Shown piece after piece: positions 19,555-31,812 of a stretch of 64,000 nt of DNA. The DNA is taken from NCBI RefSeq assembly GCF_011046245.1, contig NZ_CP049241.1, positions 2,496,001 through 2,560,000 of the forward strand. Direction: 5' to 3'. The stretch comes from Allorhizobium pseudoryzae (lineage in GTDB: Bacteria > Pseudomonadota > Alphaproteobacteria > Rhizobiales > Rhizobiaceae). The notes below the pieces were generated by a model. The model saw nothing but the letters and a program-made list of their open reading frames with translations, did no database searches and was not told the DNA's origin. The position numbers and the translations under genes are program-made. Each line of letters starts with the position of its first letter. Within the stretch, counting starts at the first letter, position 1.

Positions 19555-20481
19555 ATGAGTGGCAAGCATGTGGCTGTTTTGATGGGTGGGATCTCGTCCG
19601 AGCGTCTGGTCAGCCTGTCGTCCGGCAATGCCTGCGCCGATGCTCTTGAAGGCGAAGGATTTCGCGTCTCCCGTATTGATGTCGATCGCAACGTCGCGGC
19701 GGTCCTCGCTGATCTGCGGCCCGATGTGGCCTTCAATGCGCTGCATGGGCCTTACGGCGAAGATGGTGCCATCCAGGGCATCCTTGAATATCTCCAGATC
19801 CCGTACACCCATTCCGGCGTGTTGGCGTCCGCGCTTGCCATGGACAAGGGGCGGGCAAAGTCTGTCGCCGCCGCCGCCGGCATTCCGGTGGCGGACGGCC
19901 GTGTCATGGATCGCCACGAGATCGGCGCTCAGCATCCGATGCAGCCACCCTATGTGGTGAAGCCGGTCAGCGAGGGTTCCTCCTTCGGTGTCGTCATCGT
20001 CCGCGAAGGTCAGTCGCATCCGCCGCAGGTGCTCGGCTCCTCCGACTGGCGGTATGGCGACCGGGTGATGGTCGAGCGCTACGTGGCGGGTCGCGAGTTG
20101 ACGTGTGGCGTGATGGACGGCGAGGCGCTTGGCGTCACGGAAATCGTGCCGCTGTCCGGCGCCTTTTACGACTATGACGCCAAGTATGCGGCCGGTGGCT
20201 CGAAGCATGTCATTCCGGCAGAAATTTCACCAAATATTTACCAAAAGATTCAAAGACTGGCGGTTAAGGCGCACCAGGCGATGGGGTGTCGTGGTGTGAG
20301 TCGCTCCGATTTCCGCTTCGATGACACCGCATCGGGCGAGGGCGAGCTTGTCTGGCTGGAAATCAACACCCAGCCCGGCATGACCCCGACCTCCCTGGTG
20401 CCTGAAATGGCCGCACATGCCGGCCGTTCCTTTGGTGAACTCGTCCGCTGGATGGTGGAGGATGCCTCGTGTTCTCGCTGA
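19555..20481 (+). CDS. ddl: D-alanine-D-alanine ligase
   Basis: A 308-residue ATP-grasp ligase that makes the D-Ala-D-Ala dipeptide used by MurF. It opens with [19 protein letters not shown], the family N-terminal motif, and has [15 protein letters not shown] and the metal/ATP segment [27 protein letters not shown] precedes ATG 19555 with good spacing. This is the DdlB position of the dcw cluster. The end overlaps ftsQ by 13 bp. Confidence 0.96.
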   Translation: MSGKHVAVLMGGISSERLVSLSSGNACADALEGEGFRVSRIDVDRNVAAVLADLRPDVAFNALHGPYGEDGAIQGILEYLQIPYTHSGVLASALAMDKGRAKSVAAAAGIPVADGRVMDRHEIGAQHPMQPPYVVKPVSEGSSFGVVIVREGQSHPPQVLGSSDWRYGDRVMVERYVAGRELTCGVMDGEALGVTEIVPLSGAFYDYDAKYAAGGSKHVIPAEISPNIYQKIQRLAVKAHQAMGCRGVSRSDFRFDDTASGEGELVWLEINTQPGMTPTSLVPEMAAHAGRSFGELVRWMVEDASCSR

Positions 20482-21401
20482 TTGGTAAAAGAGGCGGTCC
20501 GCATCGCGGACAAGGCGCCGCATCTGCCGCGATGGCGGATGATCGCGTCGTGCTGCCGCGGCCGATGCGGCGTGTCGTTCGTTTCTGCGTCAGCCTTGCA
20601 ACGGGACGCATCCATATTCCGGCCCATGCCGGGACCGTTTCCGTGTTCGCTCTTTTTGGTGTTGTCGGCTTGTGCGGCATGTCGCTGGGTGGGCATTCGC
20701 AGGTGGTCGCGCAGGCGACGACCTCGGCGGCCGGTTTTGCCATCGAGAAGGTGCAGGTCTCCGGCAATGCCCAGACCTCCGAGATCGAGATCCTGCAGCT
20801 GCTTGGCCTTGACGGCACCACGTCGCTGGTCTCGCTCGATGTCGATGCGGCGCGCCGCAAGCTGGTCGAGCTTCCCTGGGTCGAGAGCGCAGAAGTGCGC
20901 AAGATCTATCCCGAGACGATTGCCGTGACGCTCAAGGAGCGCAAGGCGTTTGCCATCTGGCAGCACGGCTCGGAACTGTCGCTGATCGAGCAGAACGGCA
21001 GCGTGATTGCGCCGCTGCGCGACAACAAGTTTGCCTCGCTACCGCTCTTCGTCGGTCGTGATGCGGAAAAGGCAGCTGCCGAATTCCTGCAGGAAATGGC
21101 GAAATGGCCGGAGATCGAAAGCCGCGTCCAGGCCTATGTGCGGGTTGCGAGCCGTCGCTGGGATCTGCACCTTGGCAACGGGGTCGTGATCCACTTGCCG
21201 GAAGACAATGTCGACCAATCCTTGAAGATGCTGTCTGCCTATGAAGCGAAGGAAGGTGTTCTGGAGCGCGATATCGCTTCGGTCGATCTTCGGCTTTCCG
21301 ACCGCACGACGATCCGTTTGACCGAAGGTGCCGCCGAGCGCCGTGCGCAGGCGCTTGCCGCGCGTGACAAGGCGCTCAAGAAGCAGGGAGGCCAGACGTG
21401 A
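20469..21401 (+). CDS. ftsQ: Cell division protein FtsQ
   Basis: A 310-residue bitopic divisome protein. A long cytoplasmic N terminus is followed by one transmembrane helix (about residues 58-76), a POTRA domain beginning near [16 protein letters not shown], and a beta domain. FtsQ links FtsL/FtsB to the rest of the divisome. The start is GTG 20469, inside the end of ddl; it gives [10 protein letters not shown], which fits rhizobial FtsQ starts. The stop overlaps the ftsA GTG by 4 bp. Confidence 0.94.
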   Translation: MFSLIGKRGGPHRGQGAASAAMADDRVVLPRPMRRVVRFCVSLATGRIHIPAHAGTVSVFALFGVVGLCGMSLGGHSQVVAQATTSAAGFAIEKVQVSGNAQTSEIEILQLLGLDGTTSLVSLDVDAARRKLVELPWVESAEVRKIYPETIAVTLKERKAFAIWQHGSELSLIEQNGSVIAPLRDNKFASLPLFVGRDAEKAAAEFLQEMAKWPEIESRVQAYVRVASRRWDLHLGNGVVIHLPEDNVDQSLKMLSAYEAKEGVLERDIASVDLRLSDRTTIRLTEGAAERRAQALAARDKALKKQGGQT

Positions 21402-22729
21402 GCCTGTTCGGATCCTCCCATTTCGGCCTTCCGCGCCTGAAACCTTTGTCGTCCAAACGTCAGCACGTCGTGTCCGTGCTGGATATCGGCTCGAGCAAGA
21501 TCGTCTGCATGATCGGTCGTCTGACGCCGCGCAAGGAAAGCCAGATCCTGCCGAACCGCACGCACAATGTCGAGGTGATCGGCATCGGGCACCAGCGCTC
21601 GCGCGGGGTGAAGTCCGGTGTGATCGCCGATCTCGATGCCGTCGAAAGCGTCGTGCGGCTCGCCGTCGATGCAGCCGAGCGCATGGCCGGCCTGACGGTC
21701 GATAGCCTGATCGTCAACGTATCCGCCGGGCGCCTCACCAGCGACGTTTATACCGCGAGCATCGATCTTGGCGGCCAGGAGGTCGTGGCGTCCGATCTGC
21801 GCAAGGTGCTGATGGCGGCAAGCCAGCAGTCGCTGCGCCAGGACCGCGCCGTGCTGCATTCGCTGCCGACGGGTTTTTCGCTGGATGGCGAGCAGGGTAT
21901 CCGCGATCCGCTGGCGATGTATGGCGATCTTCTCGGCGTCGATATGCATGTCGTGACCGCTGAGCGCGCATCGTTGAAAAACATCGAGCTTTGCGTCAAT
22001 CGCGCGCATCTTTCCGTCGAAGGCATGGTGGCAACCCCCTATGCGAGCGGCCTTGCCGCCCTCGTCGATGACGAGGTCGAGCTCGGCTGTGCCGCGATCG
22101 ACATGGGTGGCGGCACCACGACCATCTCCGTTTTTGCCGAAGGCAAGCTCGTTCATACCGATGCGATCGGTATCGGTGGCCATCACGTGACGACCGATCT
22201 CGCCCGCGGGCTTTCGACCCGTATCGAGGATGCCGAGCGCATGAAGGTGGTGCATGGCTCTGCCATCGCGACGGCTGCCGACGAGCGCGACCTGATCTCC
22301 GTCCCGCCGATCGGCGAAGACGACCGTGATCTGCCGACGCAGGTGCCGCGCGCGCTGGTGACCCGCATCGTTCGTGCCCGCCTGGAGGAGACGCTGGAGC
22401 TGATCCGCGATCGCATCCAGAAGTCGGGTTTCAGCCCGATCGTCGGCAAGCGCGTCGTGCTGACCGGCGGTGCCAGCCAGTTGACGGGCCTGCCGGAAAC
22501 GGCGCGCCGGATTCTCGCCCGCAATGTCCGTATCGGACGGCCGATGGGCGTGTCCGGTCTGCCGACGGCGGCGAAGGGGCCTGCATTTTCCACGGCGGTG
22601 GGTCTGATGATCTACCCGCAGGTGGCCGAGATGGAAACGCATGCCGGGCAGGGCGGCCTTCTGGCCGGGCTCGGCGGTGGCAATGGCCGGATTGCCCGGG
22701 TTGGGCAGTGGCTGAAGGAAAGTTTCTGA
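21398..22729 (+). CDS. ftsA: Cell division protein FtsA
   Basis: A 443-residue actin-family ATPase that anchors FtsZ to the membrane. The phosphate-binding segments LDIGSSKIVCMIG and IDMGGGTTTISVF and the adenosine-site TGGASQLTGL are present, together with the SHS2-containing 1C domain. The C terminus, ARVGQWLKESF, is the amphipathic membrane-targeting helix. The GTG start at 21398 overlaps the ftsQ TGA. ftsZ follows after 86 bp. Confidence 0.96.
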   Translation: MSLFGSSHFGLPRLKPLSSKRQHVVSVLDIGSSKIVCMIGRLTPRKESQILPNRTHNVEVIGIGHQRSRGVKSGVIADLDAVESVVRLAVDAAERMAGLTVDSLIVNVSAGRLTSDVYTASIDLGGQEVVASDLRKVLMAASQQSLRQDRAVLHSLPTGFSLDGEQGIRDPLAMYGDLLGVDMHVVTAERASLKNIELCVNRAHLSVEGMVATPYASGLAALVDDEVELGCAAIDMGGGTTTISVFAEGKLVHTDAIGIGGHHVTTDLARGLSTRIEDAERMKVVHGSAIATAADERDLISVPPIGEDDRDLPTQVPRALVTRIVRARLEETLELIRDRIQKSGFSPIVGKRVVLTGGASQLTGLPETARRILARNVRIGRPMGVSGLPTAAKGPAFSTAVGLMIYPQVAEMETHAGQGGLLAGLGGGNGRIARVGQWLKESF

Positions 22730-22815
22730 CCCTCTAGTTTCAGGCAAGGGTGTCAGCTTAGGTTTGAGAATTGGCTCGCTTGGCGAGGCGGCCAGGAAAA
22801 GAAGGAACGGTAACC

Positions 22816-24687
22816 ATGACCATCAATCTGCGAAAGCCGGATATTACCGAGCTGAAGCCTCGGATCACCGTCTTCGGCGTGGGCGGCGGCGGCGGCAATG
22901 CCGTGAACAACATGATCACCGCCGGCCTCGAAGGCGTCGACTTCGTCGTTGCCAATACCGATGCCCAGGCGCTGACGATGTCGAAGGCCGAACGCATCAT
23001 CCAGATGGGTGTTCAGGTCACCGAAGGCCTTGGCGCCGGCTCGCAGCCGGAAGTCGGCCGCGCGGCTGCCGAAGAATGCCTTGATGAGATCATGGACCAC
23101 TTGTCCAGCACGCATATGTGCTTCGTCACCGCCGGCATGGGCGGCGGCACGGGCACGGGTGCCGCGCCGGTCGTCGCTCAGGCAGCCCGCAGCAAGGGCA
23201 TCCTGACCGTCGGCGTCGTTACCAAGCCGTTCCACTTCGAAGGCGGTCGCCGCATGCGGCTTGCCGAACAGGGTATCCAGGAACTGCAGAAGACGGTCGA
23301 TACGCTGATCGTCATCCCGAACCAGAACCTGTTCCGTATCGCCAACGACAAGACGACCTTCGCCGATGCCTTCGCAATGGCGGATCAGGTTCTCTATTCC
23401 GGCGTTGCCTGCATCACCGACCTGATGGTGAAGGAAGGTCTCATCAACCTCGACTTCGCCGACGTGCGTTCGGTCATGCGCGAAATGGGCCGCGCGATGA
23501 TGGGAACCGGCGAGGCTTCCGGCCAGGGCCGCGCCATGCAGGCTGCGGAAGCCGCGATTGCCAACCCGCTGCTCGACGAAACCTCGATGAAGGGTGCGCA
23601 GGGGCTGTTGATCTCGATCACCGGCGGTCGCGACCTCACGCTGTTCGAAGTCGACGAAGCGGCAACGCGCATTCGCGAGGAAGTCGATCCGGATGCCAAC
23701 ATCATTCTGGGTGCCACCTTCGACGAAGCTCTGGAAGGCGTTATCCGCGTGTCCGTCGTTGCCACCGGCATCGACCGCGCCATGGCGGAGAACGACCTGC
23801 GTGCAGCGGAAATGCGCGCCGCGCAGAAGCCGATTGTCCGTCCCTCGGCGGCCGTTGCCTCGGCACCGGCCGCAGCTCAGCCTGCCATGACGCAGGCACC
23901 CCGCACGGCACCGGTTGATCCGATTGCCGAAACCATCCGTCAGGCAGAAGCCGCGATGGAACGTGAACTGTCGATCCCGGCACCGCAGGCCGCCGCTCCG
24001 GTCATTCAGCCGGCCGCTCCGCAGCCGGCACCGGCACCGCAGCCGATGATGAATCGTCCGGCTCCGGCTGAGGAGGAGTTCCGTCCGCAGAGCCGCCTCT
24101 TCCAGGCCACCACGCCTGCACCGGCCGCTCCCGTCGAGCCGTTCCTGTCGCGTGCGCCGATCGCTCCGGTCGTCGCACCCGCACCCGCACCGGCCCCGGC
24201 TCTGTCGATGGCGCCTCAGCCTGCTCCGAGCTTCATGGCACAGGCTCCGCAGCCTGTTGCTGCTGCCCCGCAGCCGGCACCCCGTGTCGCCCCGGCTCCG
24301 ATCGAGCCGGCCGCTCCGGTGATTCGTCATCAGGCCGAGCAGGTCCGCATGCCGCGCGTCGAAGATTTCCCGCCGGTCGTGAAGGCCGAGATGGAAAGCC
24401 GCTCGCAGCCCGCCCAGGCGGCTGCCGAAGAGCGGGGTCCGATGGGGCTTCTGAAGCGAATCACGAGTTCGCTTGGTCGCCGCGAGGAAGAAGAAAACGT
24501 CGCGTCCGACATGACGGCTGCCCCGGCCGCCGCTTCGCAGCAGCGTCGCGCCCTGTCCCCGGAGGCAAGCCTCTATGCGCCGCGCCGCGGAAGCCTGGAC
24601 GATCACGGCCGGTCCGTGCCGCAGGCATCCCACCACGACGACGACCAGCTGGAAATCCCGGCCTTCCTGCGCCGCCAGTCCACCTGA
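22816..24687 (+). CDS. ftsZ: Cell division GTPase FtsZ with long C-terminal linker
   Basis: A 623-residue tubulin homologue that forms the Z-ring. The GTP-binding domain contains [13 protein letters not shown] near the start and the tubulin signature [11 protein letters not shown]. The conserved core ends near residue 320. It is followed by a Pro/Ala/Gln-rich linker of some 270 residues and the C-terminal conserved peptide [12 protein letters not shown] that binds FtsA. Such an extended linker is typical of alphaproteobacterial FtsZ, while E. coli has 383 residues in total. ATG 22816 follows AAGAAGGAACGG. A strong terminator lies 24 bp after the stop. Confidence 0.97.
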   Translation: MTINLRKPDITELKPRITVFGVGGGGGNAVNNMITAGLEGVDFVVANTDAQALTMSKAERIIQMGVQVTEGLGAGSQPEVGRAAAEECLDEIMDHLSSTHMCFVTAGMGGGTGTGAAPVVAQAARSKGILTVGVVTKPFHFEGGRRMRLAEQGIQELQKTVDTLIVIPNQNLFRIANDKTTFADAFAMADQVLYSGVACITDLMVKEGLINLDFADVRSVMREMGRAMMGTGEASGQGRAMQAAEAAIANPLLDETSMKGAQGLLISITGGRDLTLFEVDEAATRIREEVDPDANIILGATFDEALEGVIRVSVVATGIDRAMAENDLRAAEMRAAQKPIVRPSAAVASAPAAAQPAMTQAPRTAPVDPIAETIRQAEAAMERELSIPAPQAAAPVIQPAAPQPAPAPQPMMNRPAPAEEEFRPQSRLFQATTPAPAAPVEPFLSRAPIAPVVAPAPAPAPALSMAPQPAPSFMAQAPQPVAAAPQPAPRVAPAPIEPAAPVIRHQAEQVRMPRVEDFPPVVKAEMESRSQPAQAAAEERGPMGLLKRITSSLGRREEEENVASDMTAAPAAASQQRRALSPEASLYAPRRGSLDDHGRSVPQASHHDDDQLEIPAFLRRQST

Positions 24688-24710
24688 TCGTTACATAAAA
24701 AGTAACCGTG

Positions 24711-24740
24711 AAAGCCCGGGTTCAACGCCCGGGCTTTTGA
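24711..24740 (+). terminator. Rho-independent terminator after ftsZ
   Basis: AAAGCCCGGG (24711-24720) pairs with CCCGGGCTTT (24728-24737) around a TTCAACG loop, followed by T-rich sequence. It separates ftsZ from lpxC. Confidence 0.9.
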
Positions 24741-24946
24741 TTTTTATCAATCGCTTAGTCTAAAGTGTTGGAGTGGGTGAAATCGTCACGATCGTAACAA
24801 TCCGAAAGAAACAGTGATTTGGATTGGAACGGGGCTCGCCGTATGTACGAGCTAGGAAAAGCGGCTGGAGTCGAACAACAGGTTCGCCGCGACAAGCAAA
24901 CCGGCTCGGTCCTCTAGGGCCGGACGGCAAGACAAAGGCAAAAAGA

Positions 24947-25900
24947 ATGACGATCGGACTTCTGGGCTTTCAAACGACCATCGCTGCACCGGTGACGCTT
25001 TCGGGCATCGGCGTGCATTCCGGTAGCCCGGTTTCGATCACGTTCCAGCCGGCGGAAGCTGGCACGGGCATCATCTTCAGCCGTTCCTTTGCCGATGGTT
25101 CGGTCGCCGAATATCGCGCCGTCTCCTCCAATGTCGGCAATACCGATCTCTGCACCGTTCTCGGGACCTCGCTTGCTCGCTCGGTTGCCACCATCGAACA
25201 CGTCATGGCAGCGCTCTACGCGCTTGGCATCGACAACCTGATGGTTGAGGTCGATGGCGCCGAAATGCCGATCATGGATGGTTCATCCTTCCCGTTCATC
25301 GAGGCGATCGAACAGGCAGGCGTGGTGAACCTCGGCGCCAAGCGCCGTTACATTCGCGTGGTCAAGCCGATCCGCATCGATTCGGGTTCGTCCTGGGCGG
25401 AGTTCCGCCCCTATGACGGCACGCGCTTCGAGGTGGAGATCGATTTCGAATCGCCGCTGATCGGCCGCCAGTCCTGGAAGGGCGACCTGACGGCGCAGGT
25501 GTTCCGTGACGAGCTGTCGCGGGCCCGCACATTCGGTTTCATGCGCGATGTGGAGCGCCTCTGGGCGGCCGGTTTCGCGCTCGGCTCATCGCTCGAAAAC
25601 TCGGTCGTCATTTCCGATGACGATACTGTCGTCAACGTCGAAGGCCTGCGCTACACGGACGAGTTCGTGCGTCACAAGACGCTGGATGCCGTGGGCGACC
25701 TGGCGATTGCCGGTGCCCAGTTCATCGGTTGCTACCGCTCCTATCGCGGTGGTCACAAGCTGAATGCCAACGCGCTGAAGGCGCTGCTTTCCGACCGCAC
25801 CGCTTACGAGGTGGTCGAGGCACCGGTTCGCAGCCAGCGTGTACGTGCCCGGGAATTCGTCGCGGTCAACGCGCCGGAATTCGCCTCCTGGGTTGGTTGA
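24947..25900 (+). CDS. lpxC: UDP-3-O-acyl-N-acetylglucosamine deacetylase LpxC
   Basis: A 317-residue zinc deacetylase that carries out the first committed step of lipid A synthesis. The start TTIAAPVTLSGIGVHSG is the family N terminus. Zinc ligands fit H85 (in IEHVMAALYALG) and H243/D247 (in HKTLDAVGD). The last 20 residues contain no LA-type degradation tail like that of E. coli. ATG 24947 comes after AGGCAAAAAGA; the frame upstream has no family content. It has its own promoter region (24741-24946) between two terminators. Confidence 0.96.
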   Translation: MTIGLLGFQTTIAAPVTLSGIGVHSGSPVSITFQPAEAGTGIIFSRSFADGSVAEYRAVSSNVGNTDLCTVLGTSLARSVATIEHVMAALYALGIDNLMVEVDGAEMPIMDGSSFPFIEAIEQAGVVNLGAKRRYIRVVKPIRIDSGSSWAEFRPYDGTRFEVEIDFESPLIGRQSWKGDLTAQVFRDELSRARTFGFMRDVERLWAAGFALGSSLENSVVISDDDTVVNVEGLRYTDEFVRHKTLDAVGDLAIAGAQFIGCYRSYRGGHKLNANALKALLSDRTAYEVVEAPVRSQRVRAREFVAVNAPEFASWVG

Positions 25901-25923
25901 AGATTTGCAGTCCAGTCCAACTC

Positions 25924-25950
25924 GGCCGTCTCCTGGAGGCGGCCTTTTCT
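25924..25950 (+). terminator. Rho-independent terminator after lpxC
   Basis: GGCCGTCTCC (25924-25933) pairs with GGAGGCGGCC (25935-25944), with one G-U pair and opening at the tip, followed by TTTTCTTTTT. Confidence 0.85.
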
Positions 25951-26086
25951 TTTTGTAAATCAGGTCTTGCCTCGCCATAAATTTGCGTCAAACCGCCATC
26001 ATTGCGTTGCTCTGTCGCTTCCTTTATGGCTACAACGCCAACTCGGGCGGACGATGTAACATCGCGTGACAATCGGGAACTGTCGA

Positions 26087-26953
26087 ATGACTGAGACGAA
26101 GTCTGTTGCAATGAGGAAAGCGGCGCGGATTGCAGCCGTCTCCTTGCTTTTGGTCGGTACCGGCGTTCTGGTATCCGCCTGCCAGTCGGATCCGGACATC
26201 GACATCACCAAACTTGGTCTTGCCACCGATCCGCCGGAGCAGCTCTATAATCAGGGCCTTGCCAACATGAAGGCAGGCAACCTGTCGGAAGCCAGCAAGA
26301 AGTTCGACGCCATCGACAAGCAGAACCCGTTCACCGAATGGGGCCGCAAAGCGCTCGTCATGAGCACCTTCACCAAATATCGGCTTGGCCGCAATGACGA
26401 AGCCGTCGCGACCGGCAACCGCTATCTGAAGCAGTATCCGAACTCCGACGACAGCGCCTATGTGCAGTATCTGGTCGGTCTTTCCTATTCCAAGCAGATC
26501 GCCGACGTGACGCAGGACCAGAAGGCGGCCCGCAGCACGATCGATGCCATGCAGAAGGTTGTCGATAACTATCCGAAGTCGGAATATGTTGAGGACGCGC
26601 AGGCGAAGATCCGCTTTGCCCGCGACCAGCTGGCCGGCAAGGAAATGCAGATCGGCCGCTATTATCTCGAACGCAAGGAATATCTGGCGGCGATCTCCCG
26701 CTTCCGCACCGTCGTCGAGCAGTTCGGCACGACCAACCAGGTGGAAGAGGCGCTCGCCCGTCTGACGGAATCCTATTACGCCATGGGTGTGATGGAAGAA
26801 GCACAGACCGCCGCGGCCGTGCTCGGCCACAACTACCCGGACAGCCAGTGGTATGCCGATTCCTTCAAGCTGCTGAAGAGCGGCGGTTTGGAGCCGCGTG
26901 AAAATCGTGGATCCTGGATTTCGCGCGCCGGGGCCAAGCTGATCGGCGCCTGA
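26087..26953 (+). CDS. bamD: Outer-membrane assembly lipoprotein BamD
   Basis: A 288-residue lipoprotein (ComL/YfiO family) of the BAM complex that folds beta-barrel proteins into the outer membrane. A lipoprotein signal is clear: basic residues, a hydrophobic stretch and the lipobox VSAC, with acylation at the Cys. The rest is TPR-like, for example [23 protein letters not shown]-type turns and a C-terminal HNYPDSQWY. Start is ambiguous between ATG 26087 and ATG 26111; either keeps the signal peptide, and neither has a strong Shine-Dalgarno. recN follows 10 bp downstream. Confidence 0.92.
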   Translation: MTETKSVAMRKAARIAAVSLLLVGTGVLVSACQSDPDIDITKLGLATDPPEQLYNQGLANMKAGNLSEASKKFDAIDKQNPFTEWGRKALVMSTFTKYRLGRNDEAVATGNRYLKQYPNSDDSAYVQYLVGLSYSKQIADVTQDQKAARSTIDAMQKVVDNYPKSEYVEDAQAKIRFARDQLAGKEMQIGRYYLERKEYLAAISRFRTVVEQFGTTNQVEEALARLTESYYAMGVMEEAQTAAAVLGHNYPDSQWYADSFKLLKSGGLEPRENRGSWISRAGAKLIGA

Positions 26954-26963
26954 TAGGAAGACC

Positions 26964-28637
26964 ATGCTTATCCAGTTGTCGATCCGCGATATCGTCCTGA
27001 TCGAGCGGCTGGACCTCAGCTTCGAAAGCGGCCTGTCGGTGCTGACGGGCGAAACCGGAGCGGGGAAATCCATTCTGCTCGACAGTCTGTCGCTGGCGCT
27101 TGGCGGGCGCGGCGATGGCGGCCTCGTGCGTCATGGCCTCGACAAGGGGCAGGTAACCGCGGTCTTCGATGTCGGCGGCGCCCATCCGGCCCGTGTTCTG
27201 CTGCGCGAGAACGGTCTGGATGACGACGGGGACCTGATCTTCCGCCGCACACAATCCGCCGACGGCCGTACCAAGGCCTCCATCAACGACCAGCCGGTCA
27301 GCGTGCAGCTGATGCGCCAGGCTGGCCAGTTGCTGGTCGAAATCCACGGCCAGCATGACGACCGGGCGCTGGTGGATATCGATGCCCACCGCACGCTTCT
27401 CGATGCCTTCACGGGGCTCACCGAGGAGGTCGGCCAGGTCTCGGTCCTGTACCGTGCGTGGCGCGATGCCGAACGGGCGTTGAAGACGCACAAGGCCAAG
27501 GTGGAGGCGGCGGCCCGCGAGGCCGATTACCTGCGCGCCTCCGTCGAGGAACTTGAAGGCCTGAGCCCGCGTGACGGGGAAGAGGACGAGCTTGCCGAAC
27601 AGCGGGCGCGGATGCAGAAATCCGAACGCATTGCCGGCGATATTTCCGAAGCCTGCGAATTCCTGAACGGCAATGCCTCTCCCGTGCCGCTGATTGCTTC
27701 CCTGGTGCGCCGGCTGGAGCGCAAGAGCGCGGAAGCACCCGGCCTTCTGGAAGACACCGTGCAGCTGCTCGATGCGGCGCTCGACAATCTTTCCAACGCC
27801 CAGATGGAGGCGGAAGCCGCCCTTCGCCGCACGGAGTTCGATCCGCGCGAGCTGGAGCGGGTCGAGGAACGGCTGTTTGCGCTTCGTGCCGCCAGCCGCA
27901 AATATGCGGTCGCTGTGGCCGATCTGCCGGCGCTTGCGGAAAAGATGGTGGCGGACCTCGCCGATCTCGATGCCGGAGAGGAGCGTCTCGGCCAGCTGGA
28001 AAAGGCGGCCGGGGCGGCTAAGCTTGCCTATGACCATGCCGCCCGCGCACTCTCCGACAAGCGCCAGAACGGCGCGTCGGCGCTGGCCGATGCGGTGATG
28101 GCAGAGCTGCCGGCGCTGAAGCTGGAGCGGGCGCGCTTCATGGTGAATGTGACGCCGGACCCGGAGAATGCGGCGGCAGAGGGCATCGATACGGTCGAAT
28201 TCCACGTGCAGACCAATCCCGGCACACGTCCCGGGCCGATCATGAAGGTCGCCTCCGGCGGTGAACTGTCGCGGTTCCTGCTGGCACTGAAGGTGGCGCT
28301 GGCCGATCGCGGCTCCGCGCCGACGCTGGTCTTCGACGAAATCGATACCGGCGTCGGTGGGGCTGTGGCGGATGCCATCGGCCAGCGGCTGAAGCGGCTC
28401 TCCGACAAGGTGCAGGTGCTCTCGGTCACCCATGCGCCGCAGGTGGCGGCACGGGCGGCGACGCATCTTCTGATCTCCAAGGGCCCGGCGGGCGATGGCT
28501 CCGACAAGATTGCGACGCGGGTGGCGACCATGTCGCCGGACCACCGCGCCGAGGAAATCGCCCGCATGCTGTCCGGCGCCTCGGTCACCGACGAGGCGCG
28601 CGCGGCGGCGGCCAGTCTTCTGGCTGGAAACGGCTGA
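26964..28637 (+). CDS. recN: DNA repair protein RecN
   Basis: A 557-residue SMC-like ATPase of recombinational double-strand-break repair. The Walker A motif GETGAGKS is at residues 29-36, long coiled-coil arms fill about 150-380, and the C-terminal lobe holds the ABC signature SGGELSRFLLALKVAL and the Walker B VFDEIDTGVGG. Length matches the family. No good LexA box (GTTC-N7-GTTC) was seen upstream. It lies between bamD and ligA; ligA starts 156 bp later. Confidence 0.95.
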   Translation: MLIQLSIRDIVLIERLDLSFESGLSVLTGETGAGKSILLDSLSLALGGRGDGGLVRHGLDKGQVTAVFDVGGAHPARVLLRENGLDDDGDLIFRRTQSADGRTKASINDQPVSVQLMRQAGQLLVEIHGQHDDRALVDIDAHRTLLDAFTGLTEEVGQVSVLYRAWRDAERALKTHKAKVEAAAREADYLRASVEELEGLSPRDGEEDELAEQRARMQKSERIAGDISEACEFLNGNASPVPLIASLVRRLERKSAEAPGLLEDTVQLLDAALDNLSNAQMEAEAALRRTEFDPRELERVEERLFALRAASRKYAVAVADLPALAEKMVADLADLDAGEERLGQLEKAAGAAKLAYDHAARALSDKRQNGASALADAVMAELPALKLERARFMVNVTPDPENAAAEGIDTVEFHVQTNPGTRPGPIMKVASGGELSRFLLALKVALADRGSAPTLVFDEIDTGVGGAVADAIGQRLKRLSDKVQVLSVTHAPQVAARAATHLLISKGPAGDGSDKIATRVATMSPDHRAEEIARMLSGASVTDEARAAAASLLAGNG

Positions 28638-28757
28638 ACCGTTCCGGGTCCGCAGCCGGTGATCGCATATTCGCCAAGCGTTGGGGACTCTTCCGCCGAT
28701 GTGGATGAAGCGCGGGCGAGACGCTTTGGCATTTTGCACGGGATCGGTTTCGTCTAA

Positions 28758-30953
<2,196 letters not shown>

Positions 30954-30979
30954 GACGTAGGCAGTAGGCAGTAGGGTTT

Positions 30980-31200
30980 CCCTCATCCGCCCTTCGTGCC
31001 CCTTCTCCCCGTGGGGAGAAGGGGGTCTCCGCAGCGTCTCAGGCTCCTCTTATTGGCAGCGGGAGAAGGAAGGGGTTTGGCACCCGCTTCCGCCCAAGCG
31101 CGCTTTCCGCAACTGTACCGTCTTGTGGGATTGGCCAAACGTGCCGCGCAACCCTCTTCTCCCCCTGGGGAGAAGGTGGCCCGAAGGGCCGGATGAGGGG
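30980..31200. repeat. RIME-like composite palindromic element
   Basis: Two arms, 30980-31025 and about 31151-31200, are imperfect inverted copies of each other. Each contains CCCTCATCCG and a hairpin of the type CTTCTCCCC/GGGGAGAAG. Between them lie about 125 bp without a gene. Rhizobial intergenic mosaic elements (RIME) have such arms and are dispersed through Rhizobiaceae chromosomes. The hairpins may also stop or stabilise the ligA transcript. Confidence 0.75.
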
Positions 31201-31224
31201 ACTTTTAGGGCGCGCCATCGGCTT

Positions 31225-31265
31225 ACCCTCGCCCCGCTTGCGGGGAGAGGGCCAGGGTGAGGGGC
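31225..31265. repeat. Second RIME-like palindrome
   Basis: ACCCTCGCCCCGCTTGCGGGGAGAGGG is followed by CCAGGGTGAGGGG. A CCCCGC/GCGGGG hairpin is nested between CCCTC and GAGGG and between ACCCTCGCC and the GGGTGAGG part. It is a different subtype from the arms at 30980-31200. It lies just before the convergent acetyltransferase gene. Confidence 0.6.
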
Positions 31266-31281
31266 TTTTCGATAGCGCGCC

Positions 31282-31812
31282 TCACGCCCTCAGCCGCGCC
31301 ATCGTCAGCGCATCCACGAAAGCGCCGTCGCGGAAGGCGAAGTGGCGCAGCGTGCCCTCCACCTCGAAGCCGAATTTGCGGTAGAGGGCGAGGGCTGCGT
31401 CATTGTCGGCATAGACGGTCATCTCCAGCCGTTTGAGATTGTACCAGTTGTCGGCCATCGCGACGACTTCGCCGAGCAGTGCTGCGCCGATGCCGCGGCC
31501 GCGAAAGGCGTCGTGCACGCCCATGCCGAAACTGCCGCTGTGCGCCCGGCGTCCGGCATGGCGCGTCAGCCCGATATCGCCGACCACCTGATCCTCAAGG
31601 ACCGCGACCAGGGCCGTCACCGTGGCCGGCTGGTTCTCGATGCCTTTGCGGATCTCGTCTGCGCTGTGATAGGGCGTGCGCAGCGTGCCGAAGCGGAAGC
31701 CGGGCAGATTGTGCAGGGCGGCGATGCCGACCGCATCGGCGGGCGTGCGGGCGCGGATGCTGAGGCCGTCCGGCCATCGGGCGTCTCGATTGATGGGGAT
31801 TATGGTCGTCAT
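31282..31812 (-). CDS. GNAT-family N-acetyltransferase
   Basis: A 176-residue acetyltransferase. The acetyl-CoA pyrophosphate-binding motif is visible in HDAFRGRGIGAALL (R-x-x-G-x-G type), preceded by a beta strand SFGMGV and followed by the C-terminal LYRKFGFEVEGTLR, which is typical of the RimI/RimJ/PhnO-like branch. The substrate cannot be read from sequence. The ATG at 31812 has GAAGGAC as Shine-Dalgarno. It faces ligA across the RIME-like repeats and is divergent from the DUF982 gene. Confidence 0.85.
   Translation of the reverse strand: MTTIIPINRDARWPDGLSIRARTPADAVGIAALHNLPGFRFGTLRTPYHSADEIRKGIENQPATVTALVAVLEDQVVGDIGLTRHAGRRAHSGSFGMGVHDAFRGRGIGAALLGEVVAMADNWYNLKRLEMTVYADNDAALALYRKFGFEVEGTLRHFAFRDGAFVDALTMARLRA

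Noticed and set aside
26941..26963. SOS (LexA) box for recN
   Set aside because: No GTTC-N7-GTTC was found between bamD and recN or just upstream of bamD.
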